From Larkinella sp051857545 (GTDB lineage: Bacteria > Bacteroidota > Bacteroidia > Cytophagales > Spirosomataceae), in contig NZ_JBPZHB010000005.1 in the NCBI RefSeq assembly GCF_051857545.1, positions 1 to 64,000 on the forward strand: a stretch of DNA of 64,000 bases, read 5' to 3'. The notes under the pieces were generated by a model. That model had not been told where the DNA came from. It worked only from the letters and a program-made list of their open reading frames with translations, and ran no database searches. The position numbers and the translations under genes are program-made. Each line of letters opens with the position of its first letter. Within the stretch, counting starts at the first letter, position 1. Positions 9,730 to 18,853 of the stretch are shown here, in pieces.

Positions 9730-11592
9730 TTAGTCAGACAGAGAAAGCAGATCGATGTTGGTATCGGTATTTGAAGGGTTCGGTTCGTTTTCGGCGGTCG
9801 CCAGCGGATCGGGTAACGAGAGCAGCGCCAGCACGGTACTGAACTGTTCGCGCAGGGTCGTAAAATCCTGCTTCTGAAGCAGTTCGGTCTCGCTGGGCTT
9901 GAACGACACGCTTAACAGCGGATCTTCGGGCCGGGCGATGTGCTTGAACCGCAGCGTTCCGGGTTGGGACGAATGAAAACTATACGGATCGAAAACGTTG
10001 CTTTTGATATAGACATTCTGGTCGATCAGCAGGGGCGAAAGGTTCAGAAAATCAGCGACTTCGGTTTCGCCCGTGGCGATTTCCCGCCGGACTTTCACCA
10101 GCAGCACGGATTGCGACGCCCACGGATTGGTCAGGTTGATCTCCTGAAATGATTTGTCTTCGTACGGGTTCTGGGTGGTTCGCAAAACTGCCTTTTCGTG
10201 TTTGTATTCTTCCTGACGGTAAAAAAACCGCACGACCCGAATGTTTTTGTATGATTCAAGCTGGTAGTTCGCCCAGAAACCCAGCCGTTTACACAACTCC
10301 ACCAGTTGATCTTCGCCCACCTGACAAAGCGACGGAATGTTGGCGACCCCGGCCTTGCCCGCCAGCCGTCGGCGCAAGTCATCGAAAAAGAGAAAGCATT
10401 CGTAAAACGTCTCCCGTTCATCGAACTGATGGGCGAGGTCCTGCATTTCCGGGACAAAAAGTTTGATTTGACTATCGGCCAGAAACTGGCTCAATTGTTG
10501 AAGGGATCGCTCCAGTTGGTGCGGTTCCAGGTTCGACCAGCCTTCCGTCACCAGCCGCTGCAAAAGGGCGGTGGTTTCCGCCGTCATCGGTGGCGCCACT
10601 CCTTCTTTCCGATACCGGATCAGCCGGTCGAGCACCTGAGCCAGCAGGGTAATCATCAGTAAATCAAAAGCGGATTCGAACAAGGCCGTGTAGTTCAGCA
10701 GCCGTTCTCGCGTACTCGGAATCGGCAACTTCTTGCCTTCCGGGCTAAACGGGGGCGTGAATAACCGGCGGAGCGGTTCGGCAATCGGATACGGCAGACG
10801 ATTCAGAATGGCATCGTTGATCCAGAGAATCTGCGACTCCGGCGACTGCTTGCTGACCTGCATGAACTTGTCCCGCAAGCCCGGTTCGTATTTATTGAGG
10901 GCGTTGAACAGGGCATTGCGCAGGACCGTATTCGGCTTGTATTCGACGGCGGTTTGTTCGGCCGCCGTGGGTAGCTCCCAGCGGGCGGCTTCGTCGGACG
11001 GGCGGTGAAAATACCAGAGGTTCCGCGTAACTTCCTCTTCCGACAGGTCAATCATCGCGCGGTCAACCACCTGAATGGTCGTCGCTTCGCTGACCTGCAA
11101 GGTCAGTTGGGCCCTGTCCAGCGCTTCTTCCACCGAATGCTGATTGGCCAGCGCGCGGTAGAAAGTGAGGGCAAAAGCCGATGCGGCTTTGTCTTCAATC
11201 GGGGTGCTGGTGGCAATGATGGCCGCTTTTACGTTCTGGGCCGCCAGCAACCGGATGTGCTGGAGCGTGGAGCAGCCGTTCAGGAAAACCAGCCTGAGGT
11301 TGGGGCAACGGCCGAGCAACTGGGCAATGCCCACGCCCCGCGCCACGGTGTCTTCGAGTTGCAAAACCGTGCTGCCGGCATGACCGCTGAAATGAAACAG
11401 ACTCAGCGTGTTCTGGTAGGTGACCAATTTATCGGCCACCGAACTGGTGGTCGCAAACGACTCCCGCACTTTTTGAAAGTGGCCTTTGCTACTCCGTAAA
11501 TCCAGCAGCCGGTCGATGCCGTCGTCTTCATCCCGCAGAGACGGCAGCGGATGATCCCGGTCGTTGGCAAAACAAAAAAGCAGGGTATCCAT
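9730..11592 (-). CDS. CHAT-domain protease, probable effector of the STAND NTPase
   Basis: 620 residues. Residues 1-190 are a CHAT (caspase HetF associated with TPRs) domain with the dyad His71 in LFHFSGHAG and Cys107 in LVFLNGCST, followed by the typical AAIIATSTPIEDKAA stretch. The remaining 430 residues match no family I know: a helical segment (about 215-400) and a region with many beta strands (about 460-590). There is no signal peptide, so it acts in the cytoplasm. Unlike classic CHAT proteins, no TPR array is visible, so recognition may rest on the unknown C-terminus. It is the first gene of the minus-strand operon; 3 bp separate its stop from the STAND start. The promoter should lie in the AT-rich region from 11593 upward. 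Confidence 0.88.
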   Translation of the reverse strand: MDTLLFCFANDRDHPLPSLRDEDDGIDRLLDLRSSKGHFQKVRESFATTSSVADKLVTYQNTLSLFHFSGHAGSTVLQLEDTVARGVGIAQLLGRCPNLRLVFLNGCSTLQHIRLLAAQNVKAAIIATSTPIEDKAASAFALTFYRALANQHSVEEALDRAQLTLQVSEATTIQVVDRAMIDLSEEEVTRNLWYFHRPSDEAARWELPTAAEQTAVEYKPNTVLRNALFNALNKYEPGLRDKFMQVSKQSPESQILWINDAILNRLPYPIAEPLRRLFTPPFSPEGKKLPIPSTRERLLNYTALFESAFDLLMITLLAQVLDRLIRYRKEGVAPPMTAETTALLQRLVTEGWSNLEPHQLERSLQQLSQFLADSQIKLFVPEMQDLAHQFDERETFYECFLFFDDLRRRLAGKAGVANIPSLCQVGEDQLVELCKRLGFWANYQLESYKNIRVVRFFYRQEEYKHEKAVLRTTQNPYEDKSFQEINLTNPWASQSVLLVKVRREIATGETEVADFLNLSPLLIDQNVYIKSNVFDPYSFHSSQPGTLRFKHIARPEDPLLSVSFKPSETELLQKQDFTTLREQFSTVLALLSLPDPLATAENEPNPSNTDTNIDLLSLSD

Positions 11593-12100
11593 CTCGGTGG
11601 TTACAAATGCGTAGCGAGAAGCGATTGGTCAACCCGCATCGACCCGGCAAGTTCCCGGTTCTGAACGAATTGTCCCCGGCGGAAAAACCGCTTCTATCGA
11701 TTGGAAGGTAAGTAATAACTGCCTAGATTCAAAATAAGCCCCAAAACGCCCAAAAAGTACGGATTTTTACCGTCTGATAATTTAGTCAACCGAAGAAACG
11801 TTTATTCGTTCATTTAACGTATCATTGCCTAAATTAATCCCCTTATTTTCTCTGAAAAATACTACTTTTCAAGCTATAAAACCCGATCCAAGTGGATAGA
11901 TGCGTGAAATTCAGGTAAATCCATTTGTCTGATAATTTTTGGAATAACTATTGATGTAACTTATATAAATAAAGAATAAACAATAAGTATTTGTCTGGTT
12001 AATATTTCAAAATCCGGCCCCTTGCGTGCCGGGTCCCACCCCGGTGGGAGAATTGTACGAACCGAATGCATCACCATCTTACGAATTTAAACGGAAGTCT
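11593..12100. other. AT-rich divergent intergenic region
   Basis: About 500 bp between the divergent CHAT and GH78 genes. From 11700 to 12000 it is much more AT-rich than either flank and should carry both promoters, but I found no clear TTG/TAnnTTTG pair. A short GC-rich palindrome (CCCACC-CC-GGTGGG) lies near 12028-12042 in what would be the GH78 leader, in a context (GCGTGCCGG) resembling the repeat at 1-45. Confidence 0.5.
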
Positions 12101-15100
12101 ATGAATTGGATTCTTTACGGACTAGTACTCTGCCTGTCGTTTCCCGCCCTGGCGCAGCGGAGCATCACAATCTCCGATCTCCACACCGAAAACCTGACCG
12201 ATCCCGAAGGCATCACCGGCTCGTCTCCCCGACTGAGCTGGATTCTGACCAGCAATCAACGAAATCTGAAGCAGGACAAATACCAGATTCTGGTCGCGTC
12301 GACGCTGGAAAAACTCAACCGGAACGAGGGTGATTTGTGGAATTCCGGCCTGGTAACCAGCGACCGATCGCAGTGGGTTGCCTACGCGGGCCAGACGCTG
12401 AGCAGTCGCCAGAACTGTTTCTGGAAGGTTAAAATCCGGAGCAAAGATGGCGTCGAGTCCAACTGGAGTTCTCCGGCGCGGTGGTCGATGGGCCTGCTGC
12501 AAACCGCCGACTGGACGGCGCAGTGGATCGGCCTGGAGCAGGCTTTTGAGTGGGATGCGCCCAAAGCCGTCAACACCCGGCTGTCGGCCCGCTATTTCCG
12601 AAAACAGGCTACGCTTTCCAAACCCATCAAACAGGCCACGGCCTACATCAGTGGCGTGGGGCTGTACGAACTCTCGCTGAACGGCCGAAAAGTGGGCGAT
12701 GCCGTGCTGGCACCGGGGCCAACGGAATACGACAAACGGGTTTTGTATAACACACTGGACGTCACGACCTACCTGCAATCGGGTGATAATGCGTTCGGGG
12801 TCACGCTTGGCAACGGCCGCTATTTTGCTATGCGGGTCGGACAACCCAAGGTGCCGGCAACGACCCACTACGGTTATCCGAAGCTGCGGCTACAGATCGA
12901 GGTGACGTATACCGACGGTACAACCGAAACAATCGTGAGCGATAACACCTGGAAAGTGACCGCCGATGGCCCCATCCGGGCCAACAACGAATTTGACGGT
13001 GAAGAATACGACGCCACCCGTGAATTAACCGGCTGGGATCAAACAGGTTACAATGCAAACAACTGGCTGACGGCGGCAACCGTCAACGCTCCGGCCAGTC
13101 GGCTCGAATCGCAAATCAATCCGCCCATCCGCGTGATTCAAACCCTGACGCCGGTTGCGGTTCAGCAACCCGAACCGGGAAAATACGTTTTCGACTTGGG
13201 GCAGAACATGGTGGGCTGGGCCCGGCTGAAGGTGCAGGGCACCCGCGGAACGCAGGTAACGCTGCGGTTTGCCGAAAACATCAAAAGCGATGGCACCCTC
13301 ATGGTCGACAATCTGCGGACAGCCGAAGCGAAGGATATTTATACGCTGAAAGGCGGGGACGAAGAAATCTGGGAGCCCCGGTTTACGTACCACGGTTTTC
13401 GCTACGTCGAAGTGAGCGGCTACCCCGGCACGCCAACGGCACAATCGCTGGAGGGCCGGGTGGTACACGACGACCTGCCTCAGACCGGAACGCTGACCAC
13501 CTCGAACGACCTGCTGAACCGGATTTACAGCAATGCCCTCTGGTCGGTTCGGGGCAACTACCGGGGCATTCCGACCGACTGTCCGCAGCGCGACGAACGG
13601 CAGGGCTGGCTCGGTGACCGGGCGACGGTTTCGACCGGCGAAAGCTTCATGTATGGCAACCAGAGTCTGTATGCCAAGTGGCTGGACGACATCGAGAGTG
13701 CGCAGAAACCGGACGGCGGTATTCCGGACATTGTGCCCAGCTACTGGAAATACGCAACCCCCAGTGTAACCTGGCCTTCGGCCTATGTCCTAGTCGCCAA
13801 CATGTTGTATGAGCAATTTGGCGACGATGAACCGATTCGGAAGCACTATGCGTCGATGAAACGCTGGGTTACGTATCTCGAAAAATACAGCACCAATTAC
13901 ATTCAGCAGGCGGATGAATACGGCGACTGGGCCTTGCCGCCGGAGTCGATGTATCTGACCAAAACGGAAGACCCCACCCGCAGAACGGACGGAACATTGA
14001 TGAATACCGCCTATTATTTTTACGTACTGAAACAAATGGAGCGGTTTGCAGTGATGACCGGCAACGAAGCCGACCGCGCGGCCTTCAGCAGCCGGGCGGC
14101 CCTGGTTCGGACGGCTTTCAACCAGAAATTCCTGAATCCCCTCACGAATCAATACGACAACAACACCGTGACGGCCAACCTCGTGGCGCTGGCCTGCGGG
14201 CTGGTTCCCGACGAGCTGCGGTCGGCGGTTTTCAATCAGATTACGGCGGTCATCGAAGGGCGATTCAACGGTCACATCAGTACCGGTGTCGTCGGAACCC
14301 AGTGGCTGATGCGAACCCTGACGGCCAACGGGCGCGCGGATCTGGCGATGCGGCTGGCAACCAATACCGGTTATCCAAGCTGGGGCTATATGGTGCAAAA
14401 CGGTGCCACAACAACCTGGGAATTGTGGAACGGCAACAAGGCACCGGCTTTCATGAATTCGGGCAACCACGTCATGCTGTTGGGCGATTTACCCATCTGG
14501 ATGTATGAAAACCTGGCGGGCATCAAATCCGGGGAAGCCGGCTTCAAATCCATCGTAATGCGCCCTGTTCCATCGGGCGATCTAAACCGGGTCAATTCAA
14601 CGTTCGCTTCCGCTTACGGCACCATTGCCAGTGACTGGACCGTTACGAATCAGCAATTCCGCTGGAAAATAACCGTACCCGGCAATACAACGGCTCTGGT
14701 TTCAATTCCCGCCGACAATCTGGCGTCGGTTCGGGAGGGCAACCAACCGGCCGAAAACGCTACGGGGGTTACATTCCTGCGAATGGAAGAGGGTCGCGCC
14801 CTGTTTCAGGTGGGCTCCGGCTCGTATGATTTCCTGTCTTCCCCCGGCAATTATGAAAACCGGCCACCCGTGGCACCTGGCTTTAGCCCGCCTTCCGGCA
14901 TCGTCAGCAAATCGTATACCTACACGGTTCCGGCGTTTACCGATCCTGAAGGCGGCACGGTGACCCACGCCCTCAGCGGCACCATTGCCGGTCTGAACTT
15001 CAACCCCACGACACGGCTGTTGAGTGGAACGCCCACCACGGCGGGGACGTATCCCCTGGTGATCGAAGCGACCGACACGGAAGGAGCTTCTACCACGGCC

Positions 15101-17551
15101 ACGATGTCGATCGTGATTCATAACAACCTGAATGTCTACGACGGTTATCTGGATAAAGTCCGCTGCGACAGCATTACGGGCTGGGCCTGGAACCGGGACC
15201 GGCCCAATTATGCGGTAACGATCGAATTTCTGGAAGGGCCGACGGTGGAAACCGCCAGTCTCATAGGAACGGTCGTAGCCGATTATTTCCGGCAGGATTT
15301 GAAAAATGCGGGAAAAGGCAACGGCGCACACGGGTACCGGTTCAAGGTTCCGGAGCGTTTGAAAGATAACCAAACACACACGATCTGGGGCCGGGCCGAA
15401 GGTATCTATACCCTGAAATGGTCGCCCAAAACCTTGACGTGTGAAGGCACGGAAACACCCCCGCCCGCTAACATGCCCCCGGTTGCGCCCGCGATCGCTT
15501 CGCTGGAACTAACCAACGGGCAATCGTTTTCAACCACGCTGGCTCCTTTTACCGACGCTGACAGCGACCCGCTGACCTACAGCCTGACAGGTTCGGTGCC
15601 GGGTCTGGGATTCAATGCGACCACCCGCGTGTTGAGCGGCACGCCAACCACCAGCGGCACGTTCAGTCTAACGTATGCCGCCAACGACGGAACCGCATCG
15701 GTCGCGACAACGCTCAACGTGGTTGTCGCTAGTCCGCCAGTCGTGAATCAGCCGCCGGTGGCCCCATCGCCCATTTCGGTTTCGGCCACAATCGGGCAAC
15801 TGTATACCACTACGCTGGCCCCGTTTACAGACCCCGAAAACGGCGCATTGACGTATGCCCTGTCGGGAACTGTACCGGGTTTGGGATTCAATGCTTCCAC
15901 CCGCGTTTTGAGCGGTACGCCCACCTCGGCCGGGACGTTTAGCCTGATCTATACCGCAACGGACGCCCAAAATCTGGATGAACAAGTCGAGGTGACAGTG
16001 ACGGTTTCGAATACGGCGACCGCTCCTGCGTTGAGTCTGGCGGGCTACGACGGCTATCTATCGACGGTCAACTGCGATATTTTTTCGGGCTGGGTATGGC
16101 ACCGGGACAGACCCAATCTGCCGCTTACAGTCGAATTTCTGGACGGTCCGACGCTCGAAACCGCCCGGTTCGTTGACAAAATGGTGGCGGAAACCTTTCG
16201 GCAGGATTTAAAAAATGCCGGAAAAGGCAACGGGAATCACGGGTATGTTTTCACGGTTCCTCTAAGTCTGAAAGACAATCAGACCCACAAAATCTGGGCG
16301 CGGGTGGAAGGCTCGGCCTATGTGTTGCGGCTGTCACCCAAATCGTTGACCTGTGAAAGCACCACCACGCCCCCTCCCCCAACCAACCAGCCCCCCGTCG
16401 CCCCTTCCATCACGGCGCTGGCGTCCACGGTGGGACAAGGATTCACCACCACGCTGGCTCCCTTTACCGACGCCGACAACAACCCGCTGACCTACAGTGT
16501 TGCAGGAACGATTCCCGGCCTTGCGTTCAATGCCTCGACCCGCGTCCTGAACGGAACGCCAACGCAGGCCGGTTCTTTCAGTCTGACGTATTCGGCCAAT
16601 GACGGCACCGTGACCGTTCCGATGACGGTTCGGATGACGGTTAGCAATGCAGCGCCAGCCAACCGTGCTCCGGTAGCCCCCTCTATCGCAGCCTTGACGG
16701 CCACGATTGGGCAGGCTTTCACGACGACGCTGGCGGCTTTCTCCGATCCCGAAAATGGGTCGTTGTCCTACGCCGTGACGGGTTTGCCGACCTGGCTCGG
16801 TTTCAATCCCGGCACCCGCGTCCTGAGTGGTACTCCCAATGCCACCGGCACCCACACGCTGACCTACTCGGCGACGGATAACAAAAATGCCAAAACCAGT
16901 CTTACCGTAACATTAACCGTCAATCCGGTTCCGGTTACCGGCAACTTCGAAGGGTATCTGGATGTGGTCAACTGCTCGACGATCTCCGGCTGGATCTGGA
17001 ACCGGGATCGGCCCAATGCCGTCGTTACGATTGATTTTCTGGAAGGCAGTACGGTCGCAACGGCGCAGGTTGCCGGGACGGTTTCGGCCGATATCTTCCG
17101 GCAGGATTTAAAAAATGCCGGGAAGGGAAATGGCATTCACGGCTACGCGTTTACCGTACCGCAGAACCTGAAAAACAACCAGACCCGCACCATCTGGGGT
17201 CGGGTTCAGGGCGGCAGTTACATTCTGATCTGGTCGCCCAAAACCATCAACTGTGCTCCCGGCCAACGGATTGGAGCGGGAGCCGACAGCGAATCGCTTT
17301 CGGGATTGTCCCTGACGCCCAACCCCACCACCGGACGGGTAACGGCCCGCTTCCATCTGGCCGAAAATGAAAAAGCCCGGCTGAGTGTGACGGACTTATA
17401 CGGCCGAACGCTGCACCAGCAGGACGTGTTGGGAACCGGGCAGCCCCAGGAAGAAACCGTCGACCTCAGTCAAAACGCAGTCGGCATGCATTTTATTCAC
17501 CTCAAAACCGATCAGAAAACGCTGAGCGGCCGGGTGCTTTTACACCGGTAA
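12101..17551 (+). CDS. Secreted GH78 alpha-L-rhamnosidase with Ig-like repeats and T9SS sorting domain
   Basis: 1816 residues from the ATG at 12101, which starts a signal peptide (MNWILYGLVLCLSFPALAQ). Residues 20-915 are a complete family 78 rhamnosidase: N-terminal beta domains (GLYELSLNGRKVGD; DLGQNMVGWARL), then the (alpha/alpha)6 catalytic domain with DCPQRDERQGWLGD (general-acid region) and TTTWELWN (base region). It removes terminal alpha-L-rhamnose from pectic or other plant glycans. After it come five putative-Ig (He_PIG) repeats at about 920-1005, 1122-1210, 1213-1305, 1428-1520 and 1523-1610. Between them are three copies of a 100-residue module starting GYLD-V-C. A T9SS C-terminal domain (SLTPNPTTGRV to the end) follows. 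It should be displayed on the cell surface. The tail doubles the usual size of the enzyme. Confidence 0.93.
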   Translation: MNWILYGLVLCLSFPALAQRSITISDLHTENLTDPEGITGSSPRLSWILTSNQRNLKQDKYQILVASTLEKLNRNEGDLWNSGLVTSDRSQWVAYAGQTLSSRQNCFWKVKIRSKDGVESNWSSPARWSMGLLQTADWTAQWIGLEQAFEWDAPKAVNTRLSARYFRKQATLSKPIKQATAYISGVGLYELSLNGRKVGDAVLAPGPTEYDKRVLYNTLDVTTYLQSGDNAFGVTLGNGRYFAMRVGQPKVPATTHYGYPKLRLQIEVTYTDGTTETIVSDNTWKVTADGPIRANNEFDGEEYDATRELTGWDQTGYNANNWLTAATVNAPASRLESQINPPIRVIQTLTPVAVQQPEPGKYVFDLGQNMVGWARLKVQGTRGTQVTLRFAENIKSDGTLMVDNLRTAEAKDIYTLKGGDEEIWEPRFTYHGFRYVEVSGYPGTPTAQSLEGRVVHDDLPQTGTLTTSNDLLNRIYSNALWSVRGNYRGIPTDCPQRDERQGWLGDRATVSTGESFMYGNQSLYAKWLDDIESAQKPDGGIPDIVPSYWKYATPSVTWPSAYVLVANMLYEQFGDDEPIRKHYASMKRWVTYLEKYSTNYIQQADEYGDWALPPESMYLTKTEDPTRRTDGTLMNTAYYFYVLKQMERFAVMTGNEADRAAFSSRAALVRTAFNQKFLNPLTNQYDNNTVTANLVALACGLVPDELRSAVFNQITAVIEGRFNGHISTGVVGTQWLMRTLTANGRADLAMRLATNTGYPSWGYMVQNGATTTWELWNGNKAPAFMNSGNHVMLLGDLPIWMYENLAGIKSGEAGFKSIVMRPVPSGDLNRVNSTFASAYGTIASDWTVTNQQFRWKITVPGNTTALVSIPADNLASVREGNQPAENATGVTFLRMEEGRALFQVGSGSYDFLSSPGNYENRPPVAPGFSPPSGIVSKSYTYTVPAFTDPEGGTVTHALSGTIAGLNFNPTTRLLSGTPTTAGTYPLVIEATDTEGASTTATMSIVIHNNLNVYDGYLDKVRCDSITGWAWNRDRPNYAVTIEFLEGPTVETASLIGTVVADYFRQDLKNAGKGNGAHGYRFKVPERLKDNQTHTIWGRAEGIYTLKWSPKTLTCEGTETPPPANMPPVAPAIASLELTNGQSFSTTLAPFTDADSDPLTYSLTGSVPGLGFNATTRVLSGTPTTSGTFSLTYAANDGTASVATTLNVVVASPPVVNQPPVAPSPISVSATIGQLYTTTLAPFTDPENGALTYALSGTVPGLGFNASTRVLSGTPTSAGTFSLIYTATDAQNLDEQVEVTVTVSNTATAPALSLAGYDGYLSTVNCDIFSGWVWHRDRPNLPLTVEFLDGPTLETARFVDKMVAETFRQDLKNAGKGNGNHGYVFTVPLSLKDNQTHKIWARVEGSAYVLRLSPKSLTCESTTTPPPPTNQPPVAPSITALASTVGQGFTTTLAPFTDADNNPLTYSVAGTIPGLAFNASTRVLNGTPTQAGSFSLTYSANDGTVTVPMTVRMTVSNAAPANRAPVAPSIAALTATIGQAFTTTLAAFSDPENGSLSYAVTGLPTWLGFNPGTRVLSGTPNATGTHTLTYSATDNKNAKTSLTVTLTVNPVPVTGNFEGYLDVVNCSTISGWIWNRDRPNAVVTIDFLEGSTVATAQVAGTVSADIFRQDLKNAGKGNGIHGYAFTVPQNLKNNQTRTIWGRVQGGSYILIWSPKTINCAPGQRIGAGADSESLSGLSLTPNPTTGRVTARFHLAENEKARLSVTDLYGRTLHQQDVLGTGQPQEETVDLSQNAVGMHFIHLKTDQKTLSGRVLLHR
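14862..17235 (+). repeat. Coding repeat array: five Ig-like units and three GYLD modules
   Basis: Within the GH78 gene, Ig-like units share PPVAP, TLAPFTD, LGFN-TRVLSGTPT and TYSA-D. The three larger modules (starting near 15138, 16044 and 16950) share GYLD-V-C, GW-WNRDRPN, FRQDLKNAGKGNG-HGY and NQTH-IWGRV. The order is Ig, module, Ig, Ig, module, Ig, Ig, module, i.e. two and a half repeats of a module-Ig-Ig cassette. DNA identity among modules is high around the FRQDLKNAGKGNG part, which suggests recent duplication or gene conversion. Confidence 0.85.
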
Positions 17552-17746
17552 GGCCTTGGAACCGGCCTGTCCAATCGACACGCCGGTTCCGGGTTCCGTA
17601 TCGTCATCGTCGGGTTCGAGCGTATCGGTCTCGTCTTCCCGGGGCGAATCGGCGGGGTTCACCAGTTCGGGTTTCATTTCCAGGCCAATGGCGTCCCGGT
17701 GGATTTCTTCGTCGGTTTTCGGCAGTGCAGAATCCTGGTTGTTCAT
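17540..17746 (-). CDS. Small acidic protein of unknown function
   Basis: 68 residues, strongly acidic in the middle (DEEIHRDAIGLEMKPELVNP, then a Glu/Asp/Thr-rich tail with DDDD). There is no signal peptide, membrane segment or known motif. It has a normal ATG and its end overlaps the end of the convergent GH78 gene by 12 bp. The low-complexity composition and short length make it uncertain, but the EIHRDAIG-E-K-EL pattern looks like a genuine small conserved protein rather than a chance frame. Confidence 0.5.
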   Translation of the reverse strand: MNNQDSALPKTDEEIHRDAIGLEMKPELVNPADSPREDETDTLEPDDDDTEPGTGVSIGQAGSKALPV

Positions 17747-17916
17747 GGGGTCAGATTGTGGTGATTGTTCAGGAAGTAACCCTGCCCCGCCCGGAATGTT
17801 TGCGCGTCTTTCCCCGGCAGCGCATTTTCTATCCTCTCAAACCCGTTTTGAAACGAATCGTTGCGTAAAAACCGTGCTTCATAAAACCTCTACGCATCGG
17901 CGTTCGTTATATAAGC

Positions 17917-18852
17917 ATGAAGTTATTTTTGCGCGTCCTCCGTTGGACATTACTCATCATCGTTATCGTATGTGCCGGCTTATTAACCGCAGCCCATTGG
18001 GTCGAATCGCGGGACAGTGACGAGGAACTGGCCGAATCGTTCCGCAATAACCCCGTTCAGACCGCGGTGCATCGGTACAAAATAAAAGACCGAACTATCC
18101 GCTATCTGGAAACTGACGAGGCCGGTCAGGACACCCTGCCCGTGGTTCTTTTCGTTCATGGGGCACCGAGTTCGCTGTCTTTTTTTAAGAAATTTTTCAA
18201 AGATACGACCCTGCTCAACCGTGCCCACCTGGTAGCCGTCGACCGCCCGGGCTACGGGTATTCCGATTTTGGCCGCGTCGAAACCTCGATTGTCAAACAG
18301 GCCCAACTGCTTCAGCCGCTGATCGACCGATACCGGAAAGCGTCTTTTCTAATGCTGGTCGGATCGTCCTACGGCGGTTCGGTGGCGGCACGGCTGGCGA
18401 TGAACAATCCTGATTTAGTCGATCAGGTGGTGTTTGTATCCTCCGCACTGGGGCCGGGTCTGGAACGCACTTATCCTATCAGTCATTTTATCGACAAACC
18501 GCCTTTGCGCTGGCTGATACCGCCACTCCTGCTGCTGGCCAACGACGAGAAACTGGCCCACCGCAAAGCGTTGACCGAAATTCTGCCCGACTGGTCGAAA
18601 ATCAAAGCCGGGGTGACGTTTCTGCACGGTCAGCGTGACGAACTGGTGTATCCGACCAACGTCTCATTTGGGCGTTCCCACCTCGTCAATGCACCCTCCA
18701 AGGAATTTCTGTTGCCCGAAAACCGCCACGACATCGTATTTAACAAGCGGGAATATATGACGGAGATTATTGTCAATATTCTAACGACCTATGCCCATTC
18801 GATTAAACCGGAAAAGGAACAAGCGAAAGAGTACATGACAGCCAACCCCTGA
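17917..18852 (+). CDS. Membrane-anchored alpha/beta hydrolase
   Basis: 311 residues. One N-terminal membrane helix (about 8-27), then an alpha/beta-hydrolase fold: HGAPSS oxyanion loop at 81-86, nucleophile Ser151 in GSSYGG, acid Asp241 in GQRDELVYP and His271 in ENRHDIVF. The substrate cannot be named; the family includes esterases, lipases and C-C hydrolases. The next gene starts 1 bp after the stop (TGA g ATG), so it is coupled to a GH130 enzyme. That suggests removal of ester groups from a mannose-containing glycan, but this is inference from position only. Confidence 0.85.
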   Translation: MKLFLRVLRWTLLIIVIVCAGLLTAAHWVESRDSDEELAESFRNNPVQTAVHRYKIKDRTIRYLETDEAGQDTLPVVLFVHGAPSSLSFFKKFFKDTTLLNRAHLVAVDRPGYGYSDFGRVETSIVKQAQLLQPLIDRYRKASFLMLVGSSYGGSVAARLAMNNPDLVDQVVFVSSALGPGLERTYPISHFIDKPPLRWLIPPLLLLANDEKLAHRKALTEILPDWSKIKAGVTFLHGQRDELVYPTNVSFGRSHLVNAPSKEFLLPENRHDIVFNKREYMTEIIVNILTTYAHSIKPEKEQAKEYMTANP

Positions 18853-18853
18853 G

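Noticed and set aside
12122..12868. 248-residue antisense frame in the rhamnosidase gene
   Set aside because: Antisense of a GH78 domain, with no motif; it is explained by high GC.
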